32,240 nucleotides of DNA from the NCBI GenBank assembly GCA_003153375.1, contig PLYM01000157.1, forward strand, positions 1 through 32,240, read 5' to 3'. This document shows positions 16,940 to 25,017 of this stretch, piece after piece. The position numbers and the translations under genes are program-made. Position 1 is the first letter of the stretch; each line of letters begins with the position of its first letter. The stretch comes from Planctomycetaceae bacterium. GTDB lineage: Bacteria; Planctomycetota; Planctomycetia; Pirellulales; PALSA-1355. The notes under the pieces are model-generated. The model searched no databases, was not told where the DNA came from, and worked only from the letters and a program-made list of their open reading frames with translations.

Positions 16940-17098
16940 GGCAGCGCGCAAGTGGCCAAACTGGTTGCGCATCCACCGGGCCAATGGAAGCCGGACCAAC
17001 GGAAGATCGTTTGACCGGTGCGGCTATTCCTCCCGCACTCAGCCTGCTGGTGCGCGTTTTGAGCCCCGTCGGTTGGGTGTCATACCCATGCCGGGTGC

Positions 17099-17122
17099 CA
17101 TGCCCACGCTGGCGTGGGCATG
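17099..17122. repeat. Perfect 11-bp inverted repeat just before argS
   Basis: catgcccacgc (17099-17109) and gcgtgggcatg (17112-17122) are exact reverse complements separated by two bases. The hairpin ends 27 bases before the argS ATG. It may be a dispersed palindromic element of the REP type or a leader hairpin affecting argS expression. I recall similar CCCACGC/GCGTGGG palindromes in planctomycete intergenic regions, but cannot confirm this here. Confidence 0.6.
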
Positions 17123-17149
17123 CTCGACCTATCGGAATCCCAAGCCCGC

Positions 17150-19129
17150 ATGAATATTCTCGCCGAATTGCAGAACCGCTTCCGCACGGCCTTGCAGGGC
17201 CTGGTCGACGACCCGACCGAGCTGCTCGCGATGGTGCGCCCCAGCCAGGATCCCAAATTCGGCGATTACCAGGCCAACTTCGCCATGTCGCTCGGCAAAC
17301 GGCTGGGCCGCCCGCCGCGCGACGTGGCGACCGAGGTGGCGGCTCGCTTGGCGATCGACGATCTCTGCGACCCGCCCGAGGTGGCCGGCCCGGGCTTCAT
17401 CAACTTGCGGCTAAAAACCGGCTGGCTTGCCGGCGCCGTCAGCACGGCCCTGGCCAGCGAGCGAGTCGGCGTCGCCACAGCAGACCCTCCACGCACCTAC
17501 GTGGTCGACTACTCATCGCCGAATGTGGCCAAACCGATGCACGTCGGCCACATTCGCTCCACGGTCATTGGCGACGTGTTGAAACACACGCTGCGGTTCC
17601 TGGGTCACACGGTGATCTCGGACAATCACATCGGCGACTGGGGCACCCAGTTCGGCATGATCATCTATGGCTACAAGCACTTCCTTGATCGGCCGGCCTA
17701 CGAGTCCCGCTCGGTCGAGGAGCTCGGCCGACTTTATCGCGTGGTGAATCGGCTGGTCGGCTACTACGCGGCGAAAGAATCGCTCCCCAAGTTGCGCGAA
17801 CAAATCGAAAAACAGCGCGCGGCCGTCGCGGCCCAAGCCCAAGTCGTCCCCAGCGGCGACAAGGCCGCCGACAAAAACGCGGCCAAAGCGCTTCGTCGGG
17901 GGGAATCCAATCTCCAAGAGCTCGAGGCATCGCGCGCGGCATTAGCAGCGAGCATCGCGGAGATCGACCACGATCCGCACCTTTCGAAACTCGCGCAAGC
18001 ACATCCCGACATCGGCCGAGACGTATTGGCCGAGACCGCCAAACTGCATCAGGGCGACGCGGAAAACTTAAAACTGTGGAGTGAATTCCTGCCCGCCTGC
18101 CTGGCCGACATCGAGCGGATCTACCAGCGGCTAGGTGTCACGTTCGACGTCACGCTGGGCGAGAGTTTTTATCACGATCGTCTCGCGGGCGTCGTCGACG
18201 ATCTACTCAAACGCAAAATCGCGACGATCAGTGACGGTGCCGTGTGTGTGTTCAACGAGGGCCAGGCGGCCCCGTTGATTATTCGCAAACAGGATGGCGC
18301 GTTTTTGTATGGCACGACCGATCTGGCTACGATCCAGTATCGGGTCGAGACGTGGTCGCCTGACGCGGTCCTGTATGTGGTCGATCATCGTCAAGGCCTG
18401 CACTTCGAACAATTGTTCGCAGCGGCGAAACGATGGAAACCCGAATATGCTCGGCTCGAGTTGCAACACATCAGCTTCGGCACCGTGCTGGGCGACGACG
18501 GGCGGCCGTTCAAAACCCGCTCGGGCGACACCGTCGGCCTGTGGGGTCTGCTGGATGAAGCCGTGCGACGGGCCCACGAGGTCGTCAGCACCGGCGACGA
18601 CGCCAAGCCGGGCGGACCCGAGATTTCCGCCGAGCGGCGACAGCAGATTGCCGAGGTGGTGGGCATCGGCGCCCTCAAGTACGCCGATCTGGCCAACAAC
18701 CGCACGAGCGACTACACGTTCAGCTACGACCGCATGTTGGCGATGAACGGCAACACGGCCACCTACATGCAGTATGCCTACGCCCGAGTGCTCAGCATCT
18801 TTGCCCGGGGCGGCGTCGAGATCGGCGCCCTGCGCGAACAGGCTGCGGCGATCGAACTGGGGCATCCGGCAGAGCGAGGATTGGCCTTGAGCCTGCTGCA
18901 GTTCTCCGAAGCGCTCGAGCAGACCATGGCCGAATACCGGCCCAACTTCCTGACGGCCTACCTGTTCGAAGTGGCCAACCGCTATTCGACCTTCTTCGAG
19001 CAGTGCCCCGTCCTCAAGGCGCCCAGCGAGGCCAGCCGCACGAGCCGGCTGCTATTGTGCGACCTGACGGCCCGCACGCTAAAGCAAGGGCTGGCCCTTT
19101 TGCGCATCGACGTGGTCGACAAGATGTAG
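17150..19129 (+). CDS. argS: Arginyl-tRNA synthetase with an extra helical insertion
   Basis: A 659-residue class I aminoacyl-tRNA synthetase that charges tRNA-Arg. Residues 1-100 form the Add1 domain with FGDYQANFAMSLGK. VDYSSPNVAKPMHVGHIRST contains the HIGH-type motif HVGH at 131-134, and DNHIGDWGTQFGM follows. FKTRSGDTVGL stands where KMSKS lies, as in ArgS. The C-terminal anticodon-binding domain ends LLCDLTARTLKQGLALLRID. Between about residues 207 and 285 lies an Ala/Gln/Glu/Lys-rich, coiled-coil-like insertion (EQIEKQRAAVAAQAQ, then ESNLQELEASRAALAASIAE), which makes the protein 70-90 residues longer than usual. ATG 17150 (MNILAEL, as in many ArgS) was chosen; a GTG at 17114 would place the palindrome at 17099-17122 partly inside the gene. 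Confidence 0.96.
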   Translation: MNILAELQNRFRTALQGLVDDPTELLAMVRPSQDPKFGDYQANFAMSLGKRLGRPPRDVATEVAARLAIDDLCDPPEVAGPGFINLRLKTGWLAGAVSTALASERVGVATADPPRTYVVDYSSPNVAKPMHVGHIRSTVIGDVLKHTLRFLGHTVISDNHIGDWGTQFGMIIYGYKHFLDRPAYESRSVEELGRLYRVVNRLVGYYAAKESLPKLREQIEKQRAAVAAQAQVVPSGDKAADKNAAKALRRGESNLQELEASRAALAASIAEIDHDPHLSKLAQAHPDIGRDVLAETAKLHQGDAENLKLWSEFLPACLADIERIYQRLGVTFDVTLGESFYHDRLAGVVDDLLKRKIATISDGAVCVFNEGQAAPLIIRKQDGAFLYGTTDLATIQYRVETWSPDAVLYVVDHRQGLHFEQLFAAAKRWKPEYARLELQHISFGTVLGDDGRPFKTRSGDTVGLWGLLDEAVRRAHEVVSTGDDAKPGGPEISAERRQQIAEVVGIGALKYADLANNRTSDYTFSYDRMLAMNGNTATYMQYAYARVLSIFARGGVEIGALREQAAAIELGHPAERGLALSLLQFSEALEQTMAEYRPNFLTAYLFEVANRYSTFFEQCPVLKAPSEASRTSRLLLCDLTARTLKQGLALLRIDVVDKM

Positions 19130-19177
19130 GCTCTCGGCACGCGCACGCTCGGCAGCGCGAAAACCGCCGGCAGGGGC

Positions 19178-20206
19178 CTAAACCTTGGCGGTGGCTAGGG
19201 ATTCGGCGCGGCCAAAAATCATCCGGCCGGCGCTGGTTTGCAGCACGCTGGTCACGGCGATCTTGACGTTCTTATTGATGAAATCGCGACCGCCTTCGAC
19301 CACGATCATCGTGCCGTCGTCCAGGTAGCCGACGCCCTGCCCTTGCTCCTCGCCTTGTTTGACGATGCGAACTTCCAGCGTTTCGCCGGGCAATACGATG
19401 GGCTTTAGCGCATTGGCCAGATCGTTGAGGTTGATCACGCCCACGCCGTGCAGCCGCGCCACCTTGTTGAGGTTATAGTCGTTCGTCACGACTTTGCCTT
19501 GCAGATACTTGGCCAGCAGCACGAGCTTCAAATCGACCGTCTGACCGGCAAACTCGGGCAGCTCGCGATCGTAAATCTTGAAGTCGACGTCCGTGGCATT
19601 GCTCAGTCGATTGAGGATGTCGAGCCCGCGGCGACCGCGGCTGCGGCGCAGCTTGTCGGAGCTGTCGGCGACGGCCTGCAGTTCGGAGATGACGAACCGC
19701 GGCATGATCAACTGATTGTCGAGAATTCGGGTATCCACGACGTCGGCGATCCGACCGTCGATCACGACGCTGGTGTCGAGGATATAGGGCTTCAGCCCCT
19801 TCACTTCCTTGACGAACTCAACATAGGGAATGATAAAACGAAAATCGTCCTTGGTCTGCAGCAAGAAGCTGATGCAGACATAGCACAGCACCATGCCCAG
19901 CACGAGCATGGCCCAATGCGTGAAGTCCGACTTTTCCGGCAGCAGCGAGCTGAACGCCAACCGCAGAATGTAGGTGAGAAACAAGCCGACCAACAGGCCG
20001 ATATAGACGGCCGACACCGTGTCGAGCTGCTTGCGGCGCACCAGCATGTCGGCGCCGATCACCGCGCCCGACAGCAACAAGAGTCCGATAAAGACCAACC
20101 AGGGGAGGTAGGCCGGATCGTTGCCCAGGCTGGGTGACTGAATGAGTTGGAAACCCAGTCCAACGGCCACCATTACGAACACAAACCGTAGCACGATCAA
20201 AGCCAT
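19178..20206 (-). CDS. PIN-TRAM membrane protein, YacL type
   Basis: A 342-residue membrane-bound putative RNase. Four hydrophobic helices lie at about residues 1-23, 33-55, 63-85 and 97-116. The PIN domain starts with [15 protein letters not shown] (142-156, acidic D145 and D150) and continues with [16 protein letters not shown] and [13 protein letters not shown], which contain further conserved acidic residues. The C-terminal TRAM domain (from about residue 278, [12 protein letters not shown]...[15 protein letters not shown]) should bind RNA. The layout matches YacL of Bacillus and homologues across bacteria. The exact substrate is not established. It lies 52 bases after the dGTPase gene on the same strand and converges with argS, with 48 bases between the two stops. 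Confidence 0.93.
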   Translation of the reverse strand: MALIVLRFVFVMVAVGLGFQLIQSPSLGNDPAYLPWLVFIGLLLLSGAVIGADMLVRRKQLDTVSAVYIGLLVGLFLTYILRLAFSSLLPEKSDFTHWAMLVLGMVLCYVCISFLLQTKDDFRFIIPYVEFVKEVKGLKPYILDTSVVIDGRIADVVDTRILDNQLIMPRFVISELQAVADSSDKLRRSRGRRGLDILNRLSNATDVDFKIYDRELPEFAGQTVDLKLVLLAKYLQGKVVTNDYNLNKVARLHGVGVINLNDLANALKPIVLPGETLEVRIVKQGEEQGQGVGYLDDGTMIVVEGGRDFINKNVKIAVTSVLQTSAGRMIFGRAESLATAKV

Positions 20207-20258
20207 GCCAGAACGCCGCTCGCTACGGGATAGAAGGATGGTGCAACACGCACGGGTT

Positions 20259-21446
20259 CTATTCTAGGTCTGGTGGTGGGGGGTTACCAGCCCCGGGCGT
20301 TGGGCCGTGGAAAAGCCGCTCAAATTCGCGCCGGGCGAAACGGTCGGTCATGCCGGCCAGGTAGTCGCCGACGCTCCGCCGTAGCCCCGTTTTTGCCGCG
20401 CGGCGGCGAGAATTCTCCGGCAACAGATTGGGCCGGCTTACGTAGCCCTCGAACATCGTCCGCAGGCAAGCCTGGGCCTCGCGTCGATGCGAGAGCACCT
20501 CGGCGTGCCGGTAAACCCGCTCACGCAGGAAGGCTTCCAACTCTTTTTTTTGCGCTGCCAGGTCTCCGCTCGCCACGATTACCAATTCGGCCCGCCGGAC
20601 GGCCACTGGGCTGTCGATGTCCCCTAAGGCCAGCCGTGCCGCGGCCCGCTGGAGCAGATCGCCGACTTGCCAATCGATCAATTCGTGCAACACGGCCCGC
20701 CGTAGTTCTCCCTTTTCCAGGTCCGCCGTGCGGCGCCGCACCCGCGCGGCGGCGGCCGCCCACAACGGGACCGTCAGCAACTCGTCGAGCGACAACAGGC
20801 CCAGCTCCAAGGCGTCGTCGGCATCGTGCGTGTCGTAAGTCACGCTGTCGGCCGCTTCAACGGCCTGCACTTCCAACAGTGGTCGGGTCGACTCGACATC
20901 GTGTGCGATGCGCGTGCTTTGCCCTTCCAGCACCTCGCGGGTCAAGTTCAAGCCGGGGAACTCGTGGTAGCGCGTTTCCAATTCACGCACGATCCGCAGC
21001 GCTTGCGCGTTGTGCGAAAAACCTCCTTCGGCGGCCAGACAATCGTCCAGCAGATCCTCGCCGCTGTGGCCAAACGGTGGATGGCCCAGATCGTGTACCA
21101 GGGCCAGCGCCTCGACCAGATCCTCATTGAGCGACAACGCCCGGCCGATCGTGCGGGCCACCGATGCCACTTCGATCGTGTGCGTCAATCGCGTGCGGTG
21201 ATAGTCGCCCAAGGCGCCGGTAAAGACCTGCGTCTTCGAACTCAGCCGGCGATACGCGGCACTGTGTACGATGCGATCGCGATCGCGCTGAAAGGGACCA
21301 CGATACGGATGCTCGGGCTCGGGATGTTCGCGGCCGGCCGACTGGCTGCCGTGCATCGCGTAGGGGGCCAGGATGGCCGCTTCGCGCTCGGCAATGGTTT
21401 GGACGGGAGCGTTCACTCGGCAACTCGCGCTGGAATCTCGCTTCAT
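20259..21446 (-). CDS. Deoxyguanosinetriphosphate triphosphohydrolase-like HD-domain protein
   Basis: A 395-residue HD-superfamily enzyme of the Dgt-like type, which cleaves dNTPs to nucleosides and triphosphate. [20 protein letters not shown] (about 54-73) is the family entry motif. The metal site is formed by H89 in LTHTIEV and by H118-D119 in [17 protein letters not shown]; a later Asp, probably in [18 protein letters not shown], completes it. The C-terminus is the usual all-helical extension. The frame is open to 21560, but ATG 21446 overlaps the stop of the upstream HIT gene as ATGA, so the two are coupled, and the longer start would run far into that gene. It probably controls dNTP pools; which dNTP is preferred is unknown for this type. 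Confidence 0.93.
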   Translation of the reverse strand: MKRDSSASCRVNAPVQTIAEREAAILAPYAMHGSQSAGREHPEPEHPYRGPFQRDRDRIVHSAAYRRLSSKTQVFTGALGDYHRTRLTHTIEVASVARTIGRALSLNEDLVEALALVHDLGHPPFGHSGEDLLDDCLAAEGGFSHNAQALRIVRELETRYHEFPGLNLTREVLEGQSTRIAHDVESTRPLLEVQAVEAADSVTYDTHDADDALELGLLSLDELLTVPLWAAAAARVRRRTADLEKGELRRAVLHELIDWQVGDLLQRAAARLALGDIDSPVAVRRAELVIVASGDLAAQKKELEAFLRERVYRHAEVLSHRREAQACLRTMFEGYVSRPNLLPENSRRRAAKTGLRRSVGDYLAGMTDRFARREFERLFHGPTPGAGNPPPPDLE

Positions 21447-21988
21447 GACCGCGGCGGCGGGGCGTTCGCCTCGTGCAGCATCTCCCAGAGGGTATCGAGC
21501 GATTGCGGGATCACGCGCACTCCGGCCAGCGCGGGCATGAAATTCGTATCCCCGCTCCATCGTGGCACGATGTGCCAGTGCAGATGCCCCGGCAAGCCCG
21601 CTCCGGCGACCCGGCCCACGTTCAGGCCGATGTTGAAACCCTCGGCATTCATCAGCCGCTCGAGCAGCGAGGCATATTTAGCGATCAACCGCTGGGCGTC
21701 CAGCAATTCGGCATCCGTCAATTCGTCGAGTCGACCCTGATGGCGCAGCGGCGCGACCAGCAGATGGCCGTTGTTGTAAGGAAAACGATTGACGATGGCG
21801 ACCGACTGAGCCGTGCGCTCGACGATCAGGTTGCCGCGGTCATCTTGGTCGGCAATCCCACGGCAGATGAAGCAATCGGGATCGGCCCCCGGCAAAAATT
21901 GATACTTCGCCTCGCGCGGCTCGGCGCCGGCCGCGTCGCCGCTGACGTACGCCAATCGCCAGGGTGCCCAAAGTTGTTCGTGTCGCAC
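21443..21988 (-). CDS. HIT-family nucleotide hydrolase/phosphorylase
   Basis: A protein of about 181 residues of the histidine-triad family, resembling the Ap4A phosphorylase-like HIT branch. QLWAPWRLAYV near the N-terminus is characteristic of that branch. DCFICRG is a likely zinc-site piece, NNGHLLVAPLRHQGRLDEL follows, and HLHWHIVPRW is the HxHxH triad with the nucleotidyl-accepting histidine. No ATG is available: GTG 21988 is favoured here, and TTG codons at 21991 and 22000 are alternatives. It is coupled to the dGTPase gene by a 4-base overlap, so two nucleotide-handling enzymes are made together. Confidence 0.92.
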   Translation of the reverse strand: MRHEQLWAPWRLAYVSGDAAGAEPREAKYQFLPGADPDCFICRGIADQDDRGNLIVERTAQSVAIVNRFPYNNGHLLVAPLRHQGRLDELTDAELLDAQRLIAKYASLLERLMNAEGFNIGLNVGRVAGAGLPGHLHWHIVPRWSGDTNFMPALAGVRVIPQSLDTLWEMLHEANAPPPRS

Positions 21989-22089
21989 CAAAGTGCCCAA
22001 TCCCTTGAAGCCTGCGCTGCGTCGCGGAAGATTCGGCTAGCCATTCTCCAGTCCAGCCGAACGCGACGCGCAAATCACCACTGCTGCGA

Positions 22090-22118
22090 AGTTTATGTCC
22101 CTGGCCACGGCCAGACAA
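22090..22118 (-). promoter_or_regulatory. Possible promoter of the HIT-dGTPase operon
   Basis: On the minus strand TTGTCT (22118-22113) is separated by 17 bases from TAAACT (22095-22090). Each matches the consensus at four of six positions. The start near 22083 leaves a leader of about 95 bases in the otherwise empty 22001-22184 gap. Confidence 0.4.
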
Positions 22119-22184
22119 GAGCAGTCGCCGCCGGGGATGCTCGGCCGCGGTCCGTCGCGACCAAGCGCTAGTTTCCGGTACGGG

Positions 22185-22952
22185 TCACTCGTGGTCCTGA
22201 AAGCTCAGCCCGAGATTTTTGGTGTGAAACGCAATCGCTTCGCGGATGTGCTCGTCCCAATACTTCCAGGTGTGGCCACCGGGGAATTCTTCATACTCAT
22301 GCGCGATGTGCAACGACTCGAGTTTGGCATGAAAGTCGCGATTCTGCTTGAGCAGAAAATCGTCGACTCCACAATCGATGCGCATGGCCGGCACGAGACC
22401 ATGGTCGATCTTCTCGATGAGCGCAAACGGATCGTCCGGCCCGCCCTCGGCGTTGGGGCCAAAGATCTTGAGCAGTTCGGCGCCCAGCAGTTTGTCTCGC
22501 GCTGAGCCGCGCGCCATGCCCATGGCGCCCGAGTGGGAGTGGGCGCTGGCAAATCGATCGGGATACTTGAGCGCCAACTTGATCGCGCCATATCCGCCCA
22601 TCGACAGGCCGCCAATCGCTCGGCCGGAGCGCTCGGCCTTGACCGGAAAAGTGCGTTCGACCAACCCCATCACGCCCTTCAGCAGGTCGTCTTCGTAGGC
22701 CGGCCCGTGATCAACCGTGTTCGTATAGCAATTTCGGCCGCCGTCGGGCATCACGACCAGCAGCGGCCAACCCTGCACATAGCGTTCGATGCTCGTCTGT
22801 CGCATCCACACCGATTGATTGTCGGACATGCCGTGCAACAGATAGAACACCGCCCAGGGACGTTTGAGGGGCGGGTTGTCGGGAAACAGCACGTTGATCG
22901 CCGAGCACTTCTTGAGCGAGCGACTGAAGTATTCGATCGTGGCAAAGGCCAT
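22185..22952 (-). CDS. Alpha/beta-hydrolase esterase (esterase D/tributyrin esterase family)
   Basis: A 255-residue cytoplasmic serine esterase of the S-formylglutathione hydrolase/EstA type. VFYLLHGMSDNQSVWMRQTS carries the oxyanion-hole region, IGGLSMGGYGAIKLAL holds the nucleophile S117, and the acid and base are probably the Asp in MRIDCGVDDFLL and the His in FPGGHTWKYWDEH. The length is normal. The start lies 29 bases after the livF stop on the same strand, so it may be read from the liv operon. The true substrate is unknown; neighbourhood alone does not show a role in amino-acid uptake. No signal peptide is seen. Confidence 0.9.
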   Translation of the reverse strand: MAFATIEYFSRSLKKCSAINVLFPDNPPLKRPWAVFYLLHGMSDNQSVWMRQTSIERYVQGWPLLVVMPDGGRNCYTNTVDHGPAYEDDLLKGVMGLVERTFPVKAERSGRAIGGLSMGGYGAIKLALKYPDRFASAHSHSGAMGMARGSARDKLLGAELLKIFGPNAEGGPDDPFALIEKIDHGLVPAMRIDCGVDDFLLKQNRDFHAKLESLHIAHEYEEFPGGHTWKYWDEHIREAIAFHTKNLGLSFQDHE

Positions 22953-22981
22953 GGAATCCGGTTCTCCGCAAGGTGTGTGAG

Positions 22982-23695
22982 CTATTCGCCCAGGTAGGCG
23001 TCCTGCACCCGCTTGTCGGTCAGCAAGGCCTCGGCCCGATCGGTCATCGTAATCCGGCCGATCTCCATCACATAGCCGCGATGCGCCAGTTTGAGCGCCA
23101 TACGAGCTGCCTGCTCGACGAGCAGCACGGCCATGCCCTCGCGATTGAGCTGTCTGACGACCTCAAAAATCTTGACTACGATTAATGGCGCCAACCCCAG
23201 CGACGGCTCGTCGAGCAGCAGCAACGTGGGCCGGCCCATCAAGGCCCGGGCCACGGCCAGCATCTGCTGCTCGCCGCCCGACAGCGTGCCGCCAGCCTGG
23301 CCGCGACGCTGAGCCAGCACCGGAAACAATTCGAAGGACCGCTGCAAGTCCCGCTCGATTTGCTTCGTGTCACGCCGTGAGAAGGCCCCCATTTGCAGGT
23401 TCTCGAGCACGGTCAAGCGTGGAAAGATCTTGCGTCCTTCCGGGGCATGGCAGATTCCGCGACACACGATCTCATGCGCCGGCAATCCTTGAATCTCGCG
23501 ACCCTGCCACAGCACACGGCCGCGCGAGGGACGCAGACAGCCCGAGATGCCCATCAACGTCGATGTCTTGCCCGCACCGTTCGAACCGATCAGCGCGACG
23601 ATCTCGCCTGGCTGCACCTCGATCGAAATCCCCTTGAGCACTTCAATCGGACCGTAGCCCGCATAAAAATCTTCCACGGCCAGCAAAGGGGGCAT
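22982..23695 (-). CDS. livF: Branched-chain amino acid ABC transporter ATPase LivF
   Basis: A 237-residue ATPase of the HAAT family. Walker A is GSNGAGKT (37-44). The ABC signature LSGGEQQMLAVARALM is followed by Walker B LLLLDEPSLGLAP and an H-loop-like LLVEQAA. GYGPIEVLKGISIEV and CHAPEGRKIFPRLTVLENL are typical of LivF. Its ATG shares one base with the livG stop (TGATG), and a strong GAGGAGGTG sequence precedes it inside livG. Unlike its partner LivG here it has no insertion. It should couple ATP hydrolysis to import through the LivH/LivM pore. Confidence 0.96.
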   Translation of the reverse strand: MPPLLAVEDFYAGYGPIEVLKGISIEVQPGEIVALIGSNGAGKTSTLMGISGCLRPSRGRVLWQGREIQGLPAHEIVCRGICHAPEGRKIFPRLTVLENLQMGAFSRRDTKQIERDLQRSFELFPVLAQRRGQAGGTLSGGEQQMLAVARALMGRPTLLLLDEPSLGLAPLIVVKIFEVVRQLNREGMAVLLVEQAARMALKLAHRGYVMEIGRITMTDRAEALLTDKRVQDAYLGE

Positions 23696-25017
23696 CAGCT
23701 CACCTCCTCGCTGCCGAGATAGGCGGCGATCACGCGCGGATTGGCGCGGACCTGCTCGGGCGTGCCTTCGCCAATCTTGACGCCATATTCGAGTACGGCG
23801 ATATGGTCGGAAATGCCCATCACGACTTTCATGTGGTGCTCGATCAACATCACGGTCAGCCCCTGCTCGCGCAGCCGCTTGATGAGCCCGTTGAGCTCAA
23901 GCGATTCGGCCGGGTTCATGCCCGCGGCGGGCTCATCGAGCAGCACGAGCCGTGGACTCGTCGCCAGCGCGCGGGCGATCTCCAACCGTCGCTGATCGCC
24001 ATAAGGCAAGTTTTTGGCCAGCATCGTCGCTTTGCCGGCCAGACCGACAAACTCCAACAGTTCCGCGGCACGGTCGCGAGCTTTCTGTTCTTGTCGTCGA
24101 ATGCCGGGCAGTTGCAAGGCCATGCGAATCACGCCGCCGTGCAGATGCCGATCCATGCCCGTGAGCACGTTCTCCAGCACGGTCATGTTTTGAAACAAAC
24201 GGATATTCTGAAACGTGCGCGCGATGCCGGCCCGCGAAATCACCTCGGGGGTCCGTCGCGCGCGATGCCAAACGGTCCAGGTGCCGGCAGCGCCGACGGC
24301 GATTCCCAGCACCAACGTCGCCAGCGCCATCCGCCGACGGGCCGCGGGCTCGCGCGCGATCGCGGCATATTTGTCCATCACGGCCTGGGCATCCTCGGCC
24401 GAGTCAAAGCTCGCCAGTTCGGCGTCCGAATCGGGATCGACAACCACCCATTTGCTGCCTTGCTCTCGAACCGCGTCGGGCGTCACAGCCAGGGCGATCA
24501 AGCGATTGAAGCGATCTCGCAATTGGCTGGCCTCGTCGAGCGACGCGGCATACCCGAGCGTACGGCGACCATCGGCCGTGCGTACCGCCCAGCGGTCGCC
24601 GCGCAAGTGGTCGAGCGCCAGCGAGCCTTGCAGATAGCTCCACCCGTCGGCCACCGCGGCACGCGACGAAAACGATTCGCCAGGGCCCGCGTAATTGCGT
24701 TTGATCGTCGCGCGCCACAGAGCATTGACGTCGACACTGAGCGCCGCCGCGGTCAACCCGGTCAGCATTCCAACCAGTGCGCACATGGCAAGGACGCGCC
24801 AAGTCAGTGGTCGCTCGAGCGCGCGGCCTTCGAAGGTGATAGCGCCGCTGGTGGGTTCATAGATGCCCGTGATCGCGTTGAAGACCGTGGTCTTGCCGGC
24901 GCCATTGGGGCCGATGATCGAGAAGATTTGCTTCTCGGCGACGGCGCAATCCACCCCTTCGACGGCCGTCAACCCGCCAAATCGCACCGTCAGCTTGTCG
25001 AGCTTGAGAATCGCCAT
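23695..25017 (-). CDS. livG: LivG-type ABC ATPase with a membrane-hairpin insertion
   Basis: A 440-residue ATPase, about 185 longer than ordinary LivG. Walker A GPNGAGKT is at 36-43; the normal fold runs to TFEGRAL (61-67). Then comes an insertion: a hydrophobic helix at about 73-95, a polar segment at 96-229, and a second hydrophobic helix at 230-250. The LivG fold resumes at ISRAGIARTFQNIRLF with the Q-loop Q270. Signature LPYGDQRRLEIARAL (337-351), Walker B LVLLDEPAAG (357-366) and H394 are intact, so it should still work as an ATPase. The polar segment has two similar units starting RWAV (142) and KWVV (189). ATG 25017 shares one base with the livM stop and has GAGGG seven bases before it. 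The reading frame is continuous, and base composition matches its neighbours. See the separate finding. Confidence 0.93.
   Translation of the reverse strand: MAILKLDKLTVRFGGLTAVEGVDCAVAEKQIFSIIGPNGAGKTTVFNAITGIYEPTSGAITFEGRALERPLTWRVLAMCALVGMLTGLTAAALSVDVNALWRATIKRNYAGPGESFSSRAAVADGWSYLQGSLALDHLRGDRWAVRTADGRRTLGYAASLDEASQLRDRFNRLIALAVTPDAVREQGSKWVVVDPDSDAELASFDSAEDAQAVMDKYAAIAREPAARRRMALATLVLGIAVGAAGTWTVWHRARRTPEVISRAGIARTFQNIRLFQNMTVLENVLTGMDRHLHGGVIRMALQLPGIRRQEQKARDRAAELLEFVGLAGKATMLAKNLPYGDQRRLEIARALATSPRLVLLDEPAAGMNPAESLELNGLIKRLREQGLTVMLIEHHMKVVMGISDHIAVLEYGVKIGEGTPEQVRANPRVIAAYLGSEEVS

Noticed and set aside
21826-22118. Short minus-strand frames overlapping the start of the HIT gene
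   Set aside because: They are out of frame with the HIT family match and have no recognisable content.
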